Assembly: GCA_949361645.1 (NCBI GenBank)
Contig: OX442423.1
Coordinates: 5,059,505 to 5,123,504 of the forward strand
Length of the DNA: 64,000 nt
From: Spongilla lacustris
Taxonomy: Eukaryota > Porifera > Demospongiae > Spongillida > Spongillidae
Direction of reading: 5' to 3'
Shown: positions 44,920-54,980 of the stretch, piece after piece
How the letters are laid out: each line of letters starts with the position of its first letter
Numbering within the stretch: position 1 is the stretch's first letter
Translations under genes and position numbers: made by a program
The notes under the pieces: generated by a model
The model's database searches: none
What the model saw: only the letters and a program-made list of their open reading frames with translations
Told to the model about the DNA's origin: nothing

Positions 44920-47880
44920 TGTAATCACTGCATTGTGAAAAGGAATAAGTAGACATGTTAAGGTGCAATAAATGGGAAATGTAACATCATTGATACTTAC
45001 TTACTTCATTGTTCATAACAGTATCCATGGTAACAAGGAATAAGTAGGCATGTTAAGGGTGCAATGGGAAATGTAACATCATTGATACTTACCTTTTGCA
45101 TTGTTCACAATAGTATCCATGGTGACAAGGAATAGGTATGCATGTTAAGGTGCAATGGGAAACGTAACATTGAAGATACTTACTCCCTGCATTGTTCATA
45201 ATAGTATCCATGGTGATAAGGAATAAGTAGGCATGTTAAGGTGCAATTGGAAATGTAACATTGTTGATACCTACCCACTACATTGTTCATAATAGTAGCC
45301 ATGGTGACAAGGAATAAGTAGGCATGTTAAGGGTGCAATGGGAAATGTAACACCATTGATACTTACTACCTGCATTGTTCATAACAGTATCCATGGTGAC
45401 AAAGAAGAAGTAGACATGTTAAGGTGCAATGGGAAATGTAACATGGATACTTACAAGCTGCATTGTTCATAATAGTATCCATGGTAACAAGGAATAAATA
45501 GGCATGTTAATTACAAGGTGCAATGGGAAATGCAACATCATTGATACTTACGAACTGCATTGTTCATGATAGTATCCATGGTAATAAGAAATAAGTAGGC
45601 ATGTCTAGGTGCAATGAGAAATTTAACATCATTGATTCTTACAGGCTGCATTGTTCATAATAGTATCCATGGTGACAAGAAATAAGTAGACATGTTAAGG
45701 TACAATGGGAAATGTAACATCATTGATACTTACCCACTGCATTGTTCAAATAGTATCCATGGTGACAAGGAATTAGTAGCCATGTTAAGGTGCAATGGAA
45801 AATGCAGCATCATTGATACTTACTAACTGCATTGTTCATAATAGTATCCATGGTGACAAGAAATAAGTAGGCATGTTAAGGTGCAATGGGAAATGTAACA
45901 TCATTGATACTGACAGGCTGCATTGTTCATAATAGTATCCATGGTGACAAGAAATAAGTAGACATGTTAAGGTGCAGTGGGAAATGTAGCATCATTGATA
46001 CTTACCAACTGCATTGTTCATATAGTATACATGGTGACAAAAAATAAGTAGACATGTTAAGGTGCAATGGGAAATGTAACATTATTGATACTTACAGTCT
46101 GCATTGTTCATAATAGTATCCATGGTGACAAGGAATAAATAGGCATGTTAAGGTGCAATGGGAAATGTAACGTCATTGATACTTACCCACTGCATTGTTC
46201 AAATAGTATACATGGTAACAAAGAATAAGTAGACATGTTTAGGTGCAATGGGAAATGTAACATCATTGATACTTACCACCTGCATTGTTCATAATAGTTT
46301 CCATGGTGACAAGGAATAAGTAGGCATGTTAAGGTGCAATGGGAAATTTAACATCATTGATGCTTACCAGCTGCATTGTTCATAATAGTATCCATGGCGA
46401 CAATGAATAAGTAGGCATGTTAAGGTGCAATGGGAAATGTTACATCATTGATACTTACAGTCTGCGATTATTGTATCCATGGTGACAAAGAATAAGTAGG
46501 CATGTTAAGGTGCAATGGGAAATGTAACATCATTGATGCTTACCTTCTACATTGTTCAAAATAGTATCCATGGTGACAAGGAATAAGTTGGCATGTTAAG
46601 GTGCAATTGGAAATGTAACATCATTGATAAAAAACTTACAGGCTGCATTTTTCATAATAGTATCCATGGTGATAAGGAATAAGTAGGCATGTTAAGGTGC
46701 AATGGGAAATGTAATGTCATTGATACTTACTGCCTGCATTGTTCATAACAGTATCCATGGTGATGAGGAATAAATAGACATGTTAAGGTGCAATGGGAAA
46801 TGTAACATCATTGATACTTACTGCCTTCATTGGTATCCATGGTGATAAGGAATAAGTAGACATGTTAAGGTGCAATGGGAAATGTAACATCATTGATACT
46901 TACCACCTGCATTGTTCATAATAGTTTCCATGGTGACAAGGAATAAGTAGGCATGTTAAGGTGCAATGGGAAATTTAACATCATTGATGCTTACCAGCTG
47001 CATTGTTCATAATAGTATCCATGGCGACAATGAATAAGTAGGCATGTTAAGGTGCAATGGGAAATGTTACATCATTGATACTTACAGTCTGCGATTATTG
47101 TATCCATGGTGACAAAGAATAAGTAGGCATGTTAAGGTGCAATGGGAAATGTAACATCATTGATGCTTACCTTCTACATTGTTCAAAATAGTATCCATGG
47201 TGACAAGGAATAAGTTGGCATGTTAAGGTGCAATTGGAAATGTAACATCATTGATAAAAAACTTACAGGCTGCATTTTTCATAATAGTATCCATGGTGAT
47301 AAGGAATAAGTAGGCATGTTAAGGTGCAATGGGAAATGTAATGTCATTGATACTTACTGCCTGCATTGTTCATAACAGTATCCATGGTGATGAGGAATAA
47401 ATAGACATGTTAAGGTGCAATGGGAAATGTAACATCATTGATACTTACTGCCTTCATTGGTATCCATGGTGATAAGGAATAAGTAGACATGTTAAGGTGC
47501 AATGGGAAATGTAACATCATTGATACTTACTCCCTGCATTGTTCATAATAGTATCCATGGTGACAAGGAATAAGTAGGCATGTTAAGGTGCAATGGGAAA
47601 TGCAACATCATTGATACTTACAGGCTGCATTGTTCATAATAGTATCCATGGTGACGAGGAATAAGTATACATGTTAAGGTTCAATGGGAAATGTAACATC
47701 ATTGATACTTACTGCCTGTATTGTTCATAATAGTATCCATGGTGACAAGGAATAAGTAGGCATGTTAAGGTGCAATGGGAAATGTAACATCATTGATACT
47801 TACTCCCTGCATTGTTCATAATAGTATCCATGGTGACAAGGAATAAAGAGGCATGTTAAGGTGCAATGGGAAATGTAACG
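44920..47880. repeat. ~91-bp tandem repeat array, about 33 units
   Basis: Unit (plus strand): gatacttac-NNN-ctgcattgttcata.. followed by atagtatccatggtgacaag, a gaataagtaggcatgttaag block and gtgcaatgggaaatgtaac. The period is mostly 91 bp; intervals between triplets are 79-94 bp. The backbone is well conserved while NNN differs from unit to unit. This array is the intron/microexon part of the minus-strand precursor gene. Confidence 0.97.
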
Positions 47881-48243
47881 CGAGACATAGTTATATGGCC
47901 ATGATTTATAGAACACTGATGAATCATTCTAACCTGTGTCTTCAGACCTTCAGCATTCTTTGCCCTCATATAGCTGATAATCATTTCTGTTTTTAAATGT
48001 ACATGGTATGTACCTTCTTTCTCAGCAGGGCATGCAGCTCTTACCATCAAGAATGTCGTCCCTGCTAGCGACCATGTCGCCATCCTCACCTCTGATAGCG
48101 ACCTCATCGCTCATCTCCGCGGTATTCTTCAGCTACGGGTGGCGAAGATCTTTTAATACACATCATTGATGTTAGCAAACCTGGGGACGGGCATCAGCGA
48201 ATAAGGCAAGCAGGGTTACAAGAAGAGATAGTTCCTTCAGCAT
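45001..48243 (-). CDS. Secreted peptide precursor encoded by 3 normal exons and ~30 three-nucleotide microexons
   Basis: Exon 1 48243-48181: signal peptide MLKELSLLVTLLALFADA + RPQ. Exon 2 48132-48045: LKNTAEMSDEV.. acidic. Exon 3 47986-47934: ..ISYMRAKNAEGLKTQ, ending phase 0. Then single-codon exons, one per ~91-bp repeat, each between ..gcag and gtaagtatc. Plus-strand starts with minus-strand codons: 47804 GGA, 47713 GCA, 47622 CCT, 47531 GGA, 47449 GCA, 47358 GCA, 47267 CCT; 47171 AAG, 47086 ACT, 46995 CTG, 46904 GTG, 46822 GCA, 46731 GCA, 46640 CCT; 46544 AAG, 46459 ACT, 46368 CTG, 46277 GTG, 46187 TGG, 46096 ACT, 46006 TTG; 45915 CCT, 45824 TTA, 45734 TGG, 45643 CCT, 45552 TTC, 45455 CTT, 45367 GTA, 45275 TGG, 45184 GGA; 45093 AAG (acceptor AG lost, probably skipped); 45001 TAA stop. 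The product would be a Pro/Trp/Leu-rich C-terminal peptide of ~30 residues. Unspliced, the array has stops in all frames. Function unknown; the design recalls ribosomal precursors of proline-rich sponge peptides (inference). Confidence 0.65.
46271..47524. repeat. 627-bp higher-order tandem duplication inside the array
   Basis: 46271-46897 and 46898-47524 appear identical over seven units, including the rare variants gcgattattg and gataaaaaacttac and the short unit cttcattggtatcc. In coding terms it duplicates the seven-codon run GCA GCA CCT AAG ACT CTG GTG. Confidence 0.93.
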
Positions 48244-48293
48244 TCTTGATCGAATAGTCGGCTAATAATGAGATGGTCGCTGAAGTGTGTAGA

Positions 48294-48302
48294 CTTTTTA
48301 TA
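48294..48302 (-). promoter_or_regulatory. Putative TATA box (TATAAAAAG) of the microexon gene
   Basis: On the minus strand catgTATAAAAAGtctac lies 51 bp upstream of the ATG at 48243, leaving room for a short 5' UTR. The position and match are good; promoter activity is inferred. Confidence 0.5.
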
Positions 48303-48309
48303 CATGTAA

Positions 48310-48751
48310 GTGGTTAGTTAACCTTGGTCATTGTGGGCTCTTACAAGATGACGCATGCGCAGTGTTGGGATTGCATGAGCGTGGGGCTAGTGCATGAAGA
48401 TTTTCGTCCTTTGATGCCGATGGGTATGTGGGTAGTGCGAAGGGGTTGTATTACTTGTATAGCTGTTTCGGAATACAAATACAGTGTGTTGACACGAAAG
48501 AATGCAATCTAAGGTCTTGCTGCAGCTACCCTTGAGTGACAAAGCGCATGCAGTGATGGATTCAAGCCAGCTGCTCTATCTTAGACTGTGTAATATCGAA
48601 TTATTGGTGTGTATGTGCAAGTAGGCCAGTGTAGTGTTTGGCAGCGCGTGGCCAGCTGATCATGACGCAATCCAATTTGTTATGGAGAAATGGCGAAGCA
48701 TGAGGTGTCGCATGCATGCAAAGGGGGTGATCGCCAGCCCCAATGGAGTCC
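48310..48751. repeat. Direct repeat flanking the microexon gene, right copy (split)
   Basis: 48310-48369 and 48633-48751 match 43779-43955; about 270 bp is inserted between the two halves. The left half begins only ~65 bp upstream of the gene's ATG, so the repeat overlaps the promoter region. Confidence 0.85.
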
Positions 48752-49207
48752 CTCTGCCCATCACCCGTTTGTACTAATGCGCAACAATAGTGGGGTGGAT
48801 CTTGGTAAAGGCAATATGCTGAACACGCTATTCAATTTCAGACGTTCAGAAAATTCTATACAGTTATATGTTGGTCTTTTTCTCTTTCCATTCAACTACT
48901 GTGACCGGATTGTATAACAATCATTCAAAAAAAACACATTCTGGATTTGTATGTTAAAGAAAAAAATGTGGCACGTCCTATAAACCATGTGATTGCCTAT
49001 TGTGATGCTTTTTCTCGATGATGCTACGTCCTGACCTTCTTGGGAATTAGGCTGGCGTCCGCCTCATACGCTTGAACTTACCCCCTTCCCTACGGCAATG
49101 GTGTAAAAGTAGGATGCGCATTTAATGGAAACGCAACACAGCGCTTGCGCATCACAAGAAAAAGTTATAAAGGCTGGTTTTTAACAAAAACACATTCTAA
49201 TAGCATA

Positions 49208-49376
49208 AAACCATCCTGGGATTGAACGTCCAGGGTGGGAATAGTGTAAAATCCATGATGTTCTACCTTGGTTTTGTCGAACAAAACCACGTTTACATTG
49301 AAGTATGAATATAATTATTACCTCAACAGGGTTTGTGTTCACATATTCCACCCTGGACGCTCAATCCCAGGATGGC
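49208..49376. repeat. Inverted repeat pair (ccatcctgggattgaacg)
   Basis: accatcctgggattgaacgt at 49210 faces acgctcaatcccaggatgg ending 49375, with the inner blocks ccagggtgg / ccaccctgg also paired. A third partial copy (ccattccaggatgg) lies at 49510. Probably a MITE. Confidence 0.75.
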
Positions 49377-49649
49377 TTTTACGCTATTTGCTGGGGGTAT
49401 GCGGGAGCGTTGTATAAGCTCCCCCATCGGGCTCTGCATGGGCGTAGCCCCAGCCGCTTTGCAACTTTTGCACTTTTAAAGTTGCAAAACATAGCATAAT
49501 TGCGTAGAACCATTCCAGGATGGGTTTTTTGTTCAAAACCAGCCTAAAAATTCAGGCTGGACATTTGTAACTTTTCCCTGTGCATATGGGATCATACATG
49601 CAATCGTTGTGACGTTCAGTAACGAAGTAGGTTGATAAGCTGCTGCATG

Positions 49650-50960
49650 GTGCAATGCACAATGCAAGAACTACATGCACGTGCGTATCATAGCATACTA
49701 CCTGCATGAAAGCAAATGTGGTTAATGTCTTCCTCTACTGCACAACAGTCCTATTTATAATATTATTCGGTAAAGGAAGATAGCCTGGTCCACATGTTTA
49801 TTATTTGGTTCGTAGGAATGATCATGAATTAAGCACCGCAATTCAGTACAAAACTGCATGCAACACATAAAAATTTCAAAAGTTGCAAAGCATACAGCTG
49901 GGGCAATGCACAGTTCGAATCAGTTCGCGCTACAGATGTATGACAGCAAATGTGGTTAAAGTACTCCTCTACTACATAGTCCTATTTACTACTTGGTAAA
50001 GGAAGGCTGGTATCACATTTTCATTATTTGGTTCATACAAAGTAGTAAATCTGGCCAATGCCATGCATAAAAAATTGAAGTGTCACAAACTCTTTTTTGA
50101 AATTGGCTGAATACAAAATTGCAAAAATTGCAAAAGCTGCATGCAAAGCTGTTGGGGCAATGGACAGTACAAGCACTGCACGCATGCGTGCGTAGCATAC
50201 GGCAGCTCACTCTGCTACATGCAGATATACATGAAAGCAAATGCGGTTAAAGTCTTCCTCTACTACATATAGTCCTATTTACTACTTGGTAAAGAAAGGC
50301 TGGTACCACATTTGTTTTGTACAAAGTAGTAAATCAGGCCAATGCAATGCATAAAAATTTGGTGTCGCAAACTTCTTTTTTTGCAATTGGCTAGCACTGC
50401 ACGCATCATGCAGATATACATGAAAGCAAATGTGGTTAAAATCTTCCTCTACTACATATAGTCCTATTTACTAGTGGGTAAAGGAAGGCTGGTATACAAA
50501 GTAGTAAATCTGGCCAATGCAATGCATGAAAATTTGGTGTCGCAAACTTTTTTTTTTGCAATTGGCTGAATACAAAAATTGCAAAAGCTGCATGCAAAGC
50601 TGCTGGGGCAATGCACAGTACTAGCACTGCACGCATCATGCAGTCTTCCTCTACTACATATAGTCCTATTTACTAGTGGGTAAAGGAAGGCTGGTACCCC
50701 ATTTGTTTTGTACAAAGTAGTAAATCTGGCCAATGCAATGCATGAAAATTTGGTGTCAGAAACTTTTTTTTGCAATTGGCTGAATACAAAAATTGCAAAA
50801 GCTGCATGCAAAGCTGCTGGGGCAATGCACAGTACTAGCACTGCACGCATCATGCAGATATAGAAAGCAAATGTGGTTAAAGTCTTCCTCTACGACATAT
50901 AGTCCTATTTACTACTTGGTAAAGGAAGACTGGTACCACATTTTCATTATTTGGAAGTAG
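49650..50960. repeat. Cluster of ~200-290 bp repeat units (MITE arms)
   Basis: Six occurrences of gtcctatttacta (about 49749, 49979, 50271, 50461, 50663, 50902) with common neighbours cttcctctactacata and gcaatgcacagtac. Same family as the arms of 33295-33848. Confidence 0.85.
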
Positions 50961-51111
50961 TAATTCTGGCCAATGAAGTGTGATGAATCTTTTGCAATTG
51001 AGTACAAAATTGAAAGTCTTTTAAAATGTTGCAAAGCTGCTGTGATGGAGGAGTGTACAGCTAGCATTCCTCCATACACCCCCTGGCTGATCGGGAGGGG
51101 GCATAGGTGAG

Positions 51112-51465
51112 CAAATGTCTCCCATGATGAGCACATGTCCCCCATGATGAGCAGAAGGGATGTCCCCCATGGTGAGCACATGTCCCGCACATGTCCCTCA
51201 AGATGTGTACATGTCCACCGTGATGAGCACATGTCCCCCATGGTGAGCACATGTCCCCCATGATGAGCACATGTCCCCCATGGTGAGCACATGTCTTCCA
51301 TGGTGAGCACATGTCCCCCATGGGGAGCACATGTCCCCCATGATGAGAAGACATCTCCCATGATGAGCACAAGTCCCCCATGATGAGCACATGTCCCCCA
51401 TGGTGAGCACATGTCCCCCATGGTGAGCACATGTCCCCCATGGTGAGCACATGTCTCCATGATGC
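51112..51465. repeat. 20-bp minisatellite (catgtcccccatggtgagca), second locus
   Basis: About 17 units of the same repeat as 33849-34230, again adjoining cccctggct..gggagggggca and the MITE arm family. Frames through it on the minus strand are repetitive artefacts. Confidence 0.93.
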
Positions 51466-51829
51466 CCATGGGCTATTATGATAATTCAAGTTATTTTTAA
51501 AAACAACATTGAAGGTGGTATAACCCAATTAATATGTGTTTAAATGACTCTAAAAATATTGAAACATTCATGCATAACAACTCACCAACATTTGGCTGTA
51601 CTGATGGCTGAATAGTCCCAGGACCTGTAGACGTGCATGCCATTGTTGTGCATTACATCGTGCTTCCATTGACCACAACACCTCTATCCCATTCTACCCG
51701 ACTAGTCTAAATGCTAGCTGGTTATATTTTGCGCATTTCTCACATATACGCATAAATATACACTATTATATAACTAACTTTTTGCACAGTGCTTACAGGT
51801 TTTTTTTATTTGTGATTTCATACTGCTGG

Positions 51830-52090
51830 TTCCAGCACAGTTGATGGCCACCACAAAGACAGTTTAGAGTGTGTCACTGGTCAAAAGTGTGGGTGTACAG
51901 TGATGATCTATTATCAGGTATGACCACAGGACTACTGCTGCCATTGATCTGACATTGTAGCTGCTAGGAACACCACCAGTAGTTGGAGGGACCCAAGCCA
52001 CTGTTAGCTGGTTTGGTCCAACAATGACATCAGCTACTACAGGAAGGTCAGGTGGATATGGACATTTGGATATCAAATAACCAAAATGTG
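51830..52090 (-). pseudogene. Fibronectin type III domain exon with nonsense mutation
   Basis: Minus-strand frame reads YPPDLPVVADVIVGPNQLTV, AWVPPTTGGVPSSYNV .. LLTSDTL, then TAA, then in the same frame TVFVVAINCAGTSS. Pro-rich start, LTVAW strand and the VAINCAG end are the FN3 fold; the TAA sits where FN3 domains have the conserved Tyr of strand F, so a Tyr codon has become a stop. Lies downstream of the Ig-like exon at 52565-52667 in the same orientation. Confidence 0.75.
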
Positions 52091-52176
52091 AAGCCTTGCA
52101 TACTCACTGCTCAATGTACAAGTGAAGCCTGTGTGCATATCGCAAGCTTTTGAACGCATGAGATTACCTACACCAT

Positions 52177-52442
52177 GAGCCCCTACACTATGAGCACCTA
52201 CACTATGAGCACCTACACCATGAGCACCTACACCATGAGCACCTACACCATGACTACCTACACCATGACCACCACACCATGACCATCTATATCAAGAGCA
52301 CCTACACCATCACCACCTACACCATGATCACCTACACCATGATCACCTACACCATGATCACCTACACCATGATCACCTACACCATGATCACCTGCATGAG
52401 CACTTACACCATGAGCACCTCCACCATGAGCACCTACACCAT
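52177..52442. repeat. 15-bp minisatellite (atgagcacctacacc)
   Basis: About 17 copies with variants atgatcacctacacc and atgaccacc, lying between the FN3 and Ig-like relic exons. Confidence 0.92.
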
Positions 52443-52564
52443 ATATATAAGCACCTGTGTGTACTGTGGGTACACTGATCATTACATATAGTGCACCAAA
52501 ATGATGTCATATGTAGCCACTTACCGTGTGTGGTGGGCATTAGTACAGACATACACAGGCTAAC

Positions 52565-52667
52565 CTGTCACTATGGTGATGATGTTATTGCCCACCAATG
52601 TCCCAGGATAACTAGTGCTTACGTTCCAGCACTGGATCAGCAGACCATTAATTGAAGCTGACATTAG
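52565..52667 (-). pseudogene. Ig-like domain C-terminal exon (relic)
   Basis: Acceptor ctcaacataacag at 52668 and donor ACAG|gttagc at 52564 define a 103-nt exon in phase 0/1: LMSASINGLLIQCWNV..then NNIITIVT. The Cys in NG..IQC and the alternating hydrophobic final strand are the end of an Ig fold, as found before FN3 repeats in invertebrate receptors. The associated FN3 exon carries a stop, so the locus is probably dead. Confidence 0.5.
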
Positions 52668-52811
52668 CTGTTATGTTGAGGACAGAGGGGCATAGAGAGT
52701 AAAGGATCACGTGAGAAACCATGAGCATCACCTAAGTGGAAATAAGGCATTGATCACCTCATGGTGCAGTTATTGGAGTGTTATTGAAGCAGCAAGCTAG
52801 GGCACTTTACC

Positions 52812-53072
52812 TCACTACAATTGTGCATCTTGAACCACTCGACCAGACAGGCAGTGCACACCAGTGCCTTACATGGGAGCTCCAGAGGCTGGTGTAAAAT
52901 CCTCAGGTATATGGGACACTGCAACTGCTCCACGATTGCTGGATTGTTGGAGCTGGCCAGAAAGTGGTCATCTGGCAAGCACTCAGTGGGTGGGGCTATT
53001 GCATGAATGCCTGCAATGATCTTCTGTGGGTTGTGTATGGCTGGATGATCACAGGGTGGTAATGTTTTAGCC
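52812..53072 (-). CDS. RING-finger exon, RAG1/N-RAG-TP-like (partial, one Cys lost)
   Basis: The open minus-strand frame ends at donor GTGAG|gtaaag near 52812. It reads CDHPAIHNPQKIIAGI, LPDDHFLASSNNPAIVEQLQ, CPIYLRILHQPLELPCKALV, CTACLVEWF. C-P-I-x-L..LPC..LVC.AC is a RING start; the second Cys of CPIC is Tyr, which would impair zinc binding. The flanking Cys/His text before the RING recalls the N-terminal part of RAG1-like proteins and N-RAG-TP elements (from memory of the families, unverified). The upstream limit (possible acceptor accaag) is tentative; further exons are not found. Confidence 0.5.
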
Positions 53073-53329
53073 CTTGGTGGTTTAGGTTTAGGATGACAGA
53101 ATTAAGAAAAAGGCAGTGATGATCACAAATGTTAATGTGTATTTATATACATCTCAGTCAACTGCAGTGTGTGGCTTCCATGGACTCAAAAGGGTCTATG
53201 TGCTACACAAAGCAGGAATTTATCCAGCACAATTTTACAATGGTAGCAGAAGGAAGGAAGGTGAGTGGAAACTGTCATTGCTGTGTTAATAGCAAATGCA
53301 GAGTTGTGCTATTGGTTCGGTAGAAATTT

Positions 53330-53635
53330 CAAGGCTTGCAAATTCTTTACATAGTAGTATTTGGTCGTGTTGAAATTTCAGGGCTTGCAAATTCTTTACA
53401 TTATAGTAAGCACTGTCTATTTGGTCCTGTTGAAATTTCAGGCCTGCAAAATTCTTTACATTATAGAAAGCACGTACTGTCTATTTGGTCCTGTTGAAAT
53501 TTCAAGGCTTGCAAAATCTTTACATAAGGCTATTTGGCTCTGCTAAAATTTTTAGGCTTGCAAAATCATTACATAATAGTAAGCAGGCAATTTGGTCCTG
53601 TTGAAATTTTGCATGCAATTTCATTACATATTGGA
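53330..53635. repeat. ~65-bp degenerate tandem repeat
   Basis: Five units around tttggtcctgttgaaatttc and ggcttgcaaaattctttaca, with growing divergence toward 53635. Confidence 0.88.
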
Positions 53636-53769
53636 TAGTAAATCAGAGTTGTACTGTTATATGACATGGAGAGCTGTGTTCTGGATATAATGAGGATTTC
53701 AAGATGCATTAGATTTAGTGCACAATGGTGTTTTTTGATGTGTTTGGAACGTGCATACATGTAGTAGTG

Positions 53770-54750
53770 ATTACAGTGCTATGGGAATTAACTTAACGTA
53801 CATGTATTGTATTTCCACCCCAGCACATGTGAAACCGCTTAATCTATTCTTCACGGAATAAATTATTCATGCACTATGAATATTGGTACTTGGAGTGAGT
53901 CAGTTACATCGGCTGGTTCAGTTACCACCAGTGAAATCTGATCTGGTGACTGCGATACTCGGACTGCAGCGGGAATTGAGCCTCGGACTGAAGTGGTCTC
54001 TTTTCTGTGAGAAGTTTTTGTTTGTTTGTCACAGTATACCTGAATGCAGTTCAACAGAATGTTCAGTTATGCACAATGTTTAGCATATTTACATACATTT
54101 GTGCCTAATAGCTTTGTGTGCATGTATACATTTGTGTTTTTGTGCATTGCTTGTAACCCTTGTATTGTATTGACAAAACAATATTTGTTATCATTAATTG
54201 ACAAACCTGCAATTCTACCAACTTACAATAGATGCCACTAACTTACAATAGATATCACTAAAACACCATCAGTTCTACTAAGCTACTCAGATAGTTTCTA
54301 TTATTATTTAAATAAGATCCAGCTGGCCTGCTAGCTGAGCTATTCATACATTATGCTATTAAACATAAACTTAGATATTCACAATACATGTCACATTACA
54401 CTTATTATCAATTCCTATATAAATAATAACAGAACTACAAACTACAAAACAATGTCTGGGAGATTTATTTTGGACATTAACACAGCAGTAATATGAATAA
54501 ATGAACCCTATTATTGTTATTTATGTACAATAACATAAAACTAGACTACACACAATGTACACAAATTATTATTGTTATTATTTATACAATAATCACCTTT
54601 GGAATTGTGTCAGTACTATCATGGTGGCATTTGAGCAACTGATCAGAAACATTTGTAGCAGCTAGTGGCTGTATGAGAATTGAATGGCAGCTTCAACAAT
54701 ACATTCAATATCCCTGAGAACTGCAGCATGTTGGTTGGGCTGTTGCAAAT
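53770..54750. other. AT-rich spacer
   Basis: No supported gene or repeat. A very AT-rich stretch (54240-54600) has short att/tta runs. Confidence 0.5.
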
Positions 54751-54799
54751 GAATGAAAACTATTTTACTTTCGAACTGTGCAGTTATTTCATTTAGGAT

Positions 54800-54980
54800 G
54801 TGCACATGTGTTGAGGTAACATATAAGACTCAGTCTATGGTGATTTTTCAGTATTTATTAAAGTTGGATACACTACAAAGTGGCGACGAGGGCGGAATGG
54901 CGTCCTTACCCATTGTAAAGAATATGGGACCATGCGACTCTCAGACAGAGGATTTTGAGTCGTACGTTGAACACACACAG
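54800..54980 (+). mobile_element. LTR-retroelement relic (LTR end, PBS, gag start)
   Basis: tattaaagttggatacactacaaag followed by tggcgacgagggcggaATG resembles the LTR end plus primer-binding site of Ty3/gypsy-type elements. The ATG at 54897 opens a frame MASLPIVKNMGPCDSQTEDF ESYVEH, the usual start of a gag protein of this class. Similarity stops near 54980. Relic only. Confidence 0.5.

Noticed and set aside
44920..47880. CRISPR-like array (repeat with variable 3-nt and constant ~88-nt parts)
   Set aside because: Eukaryotic context, variable part only 3 nt, repeats decay like a satellite and carry splice signals; not a CRISPR array.
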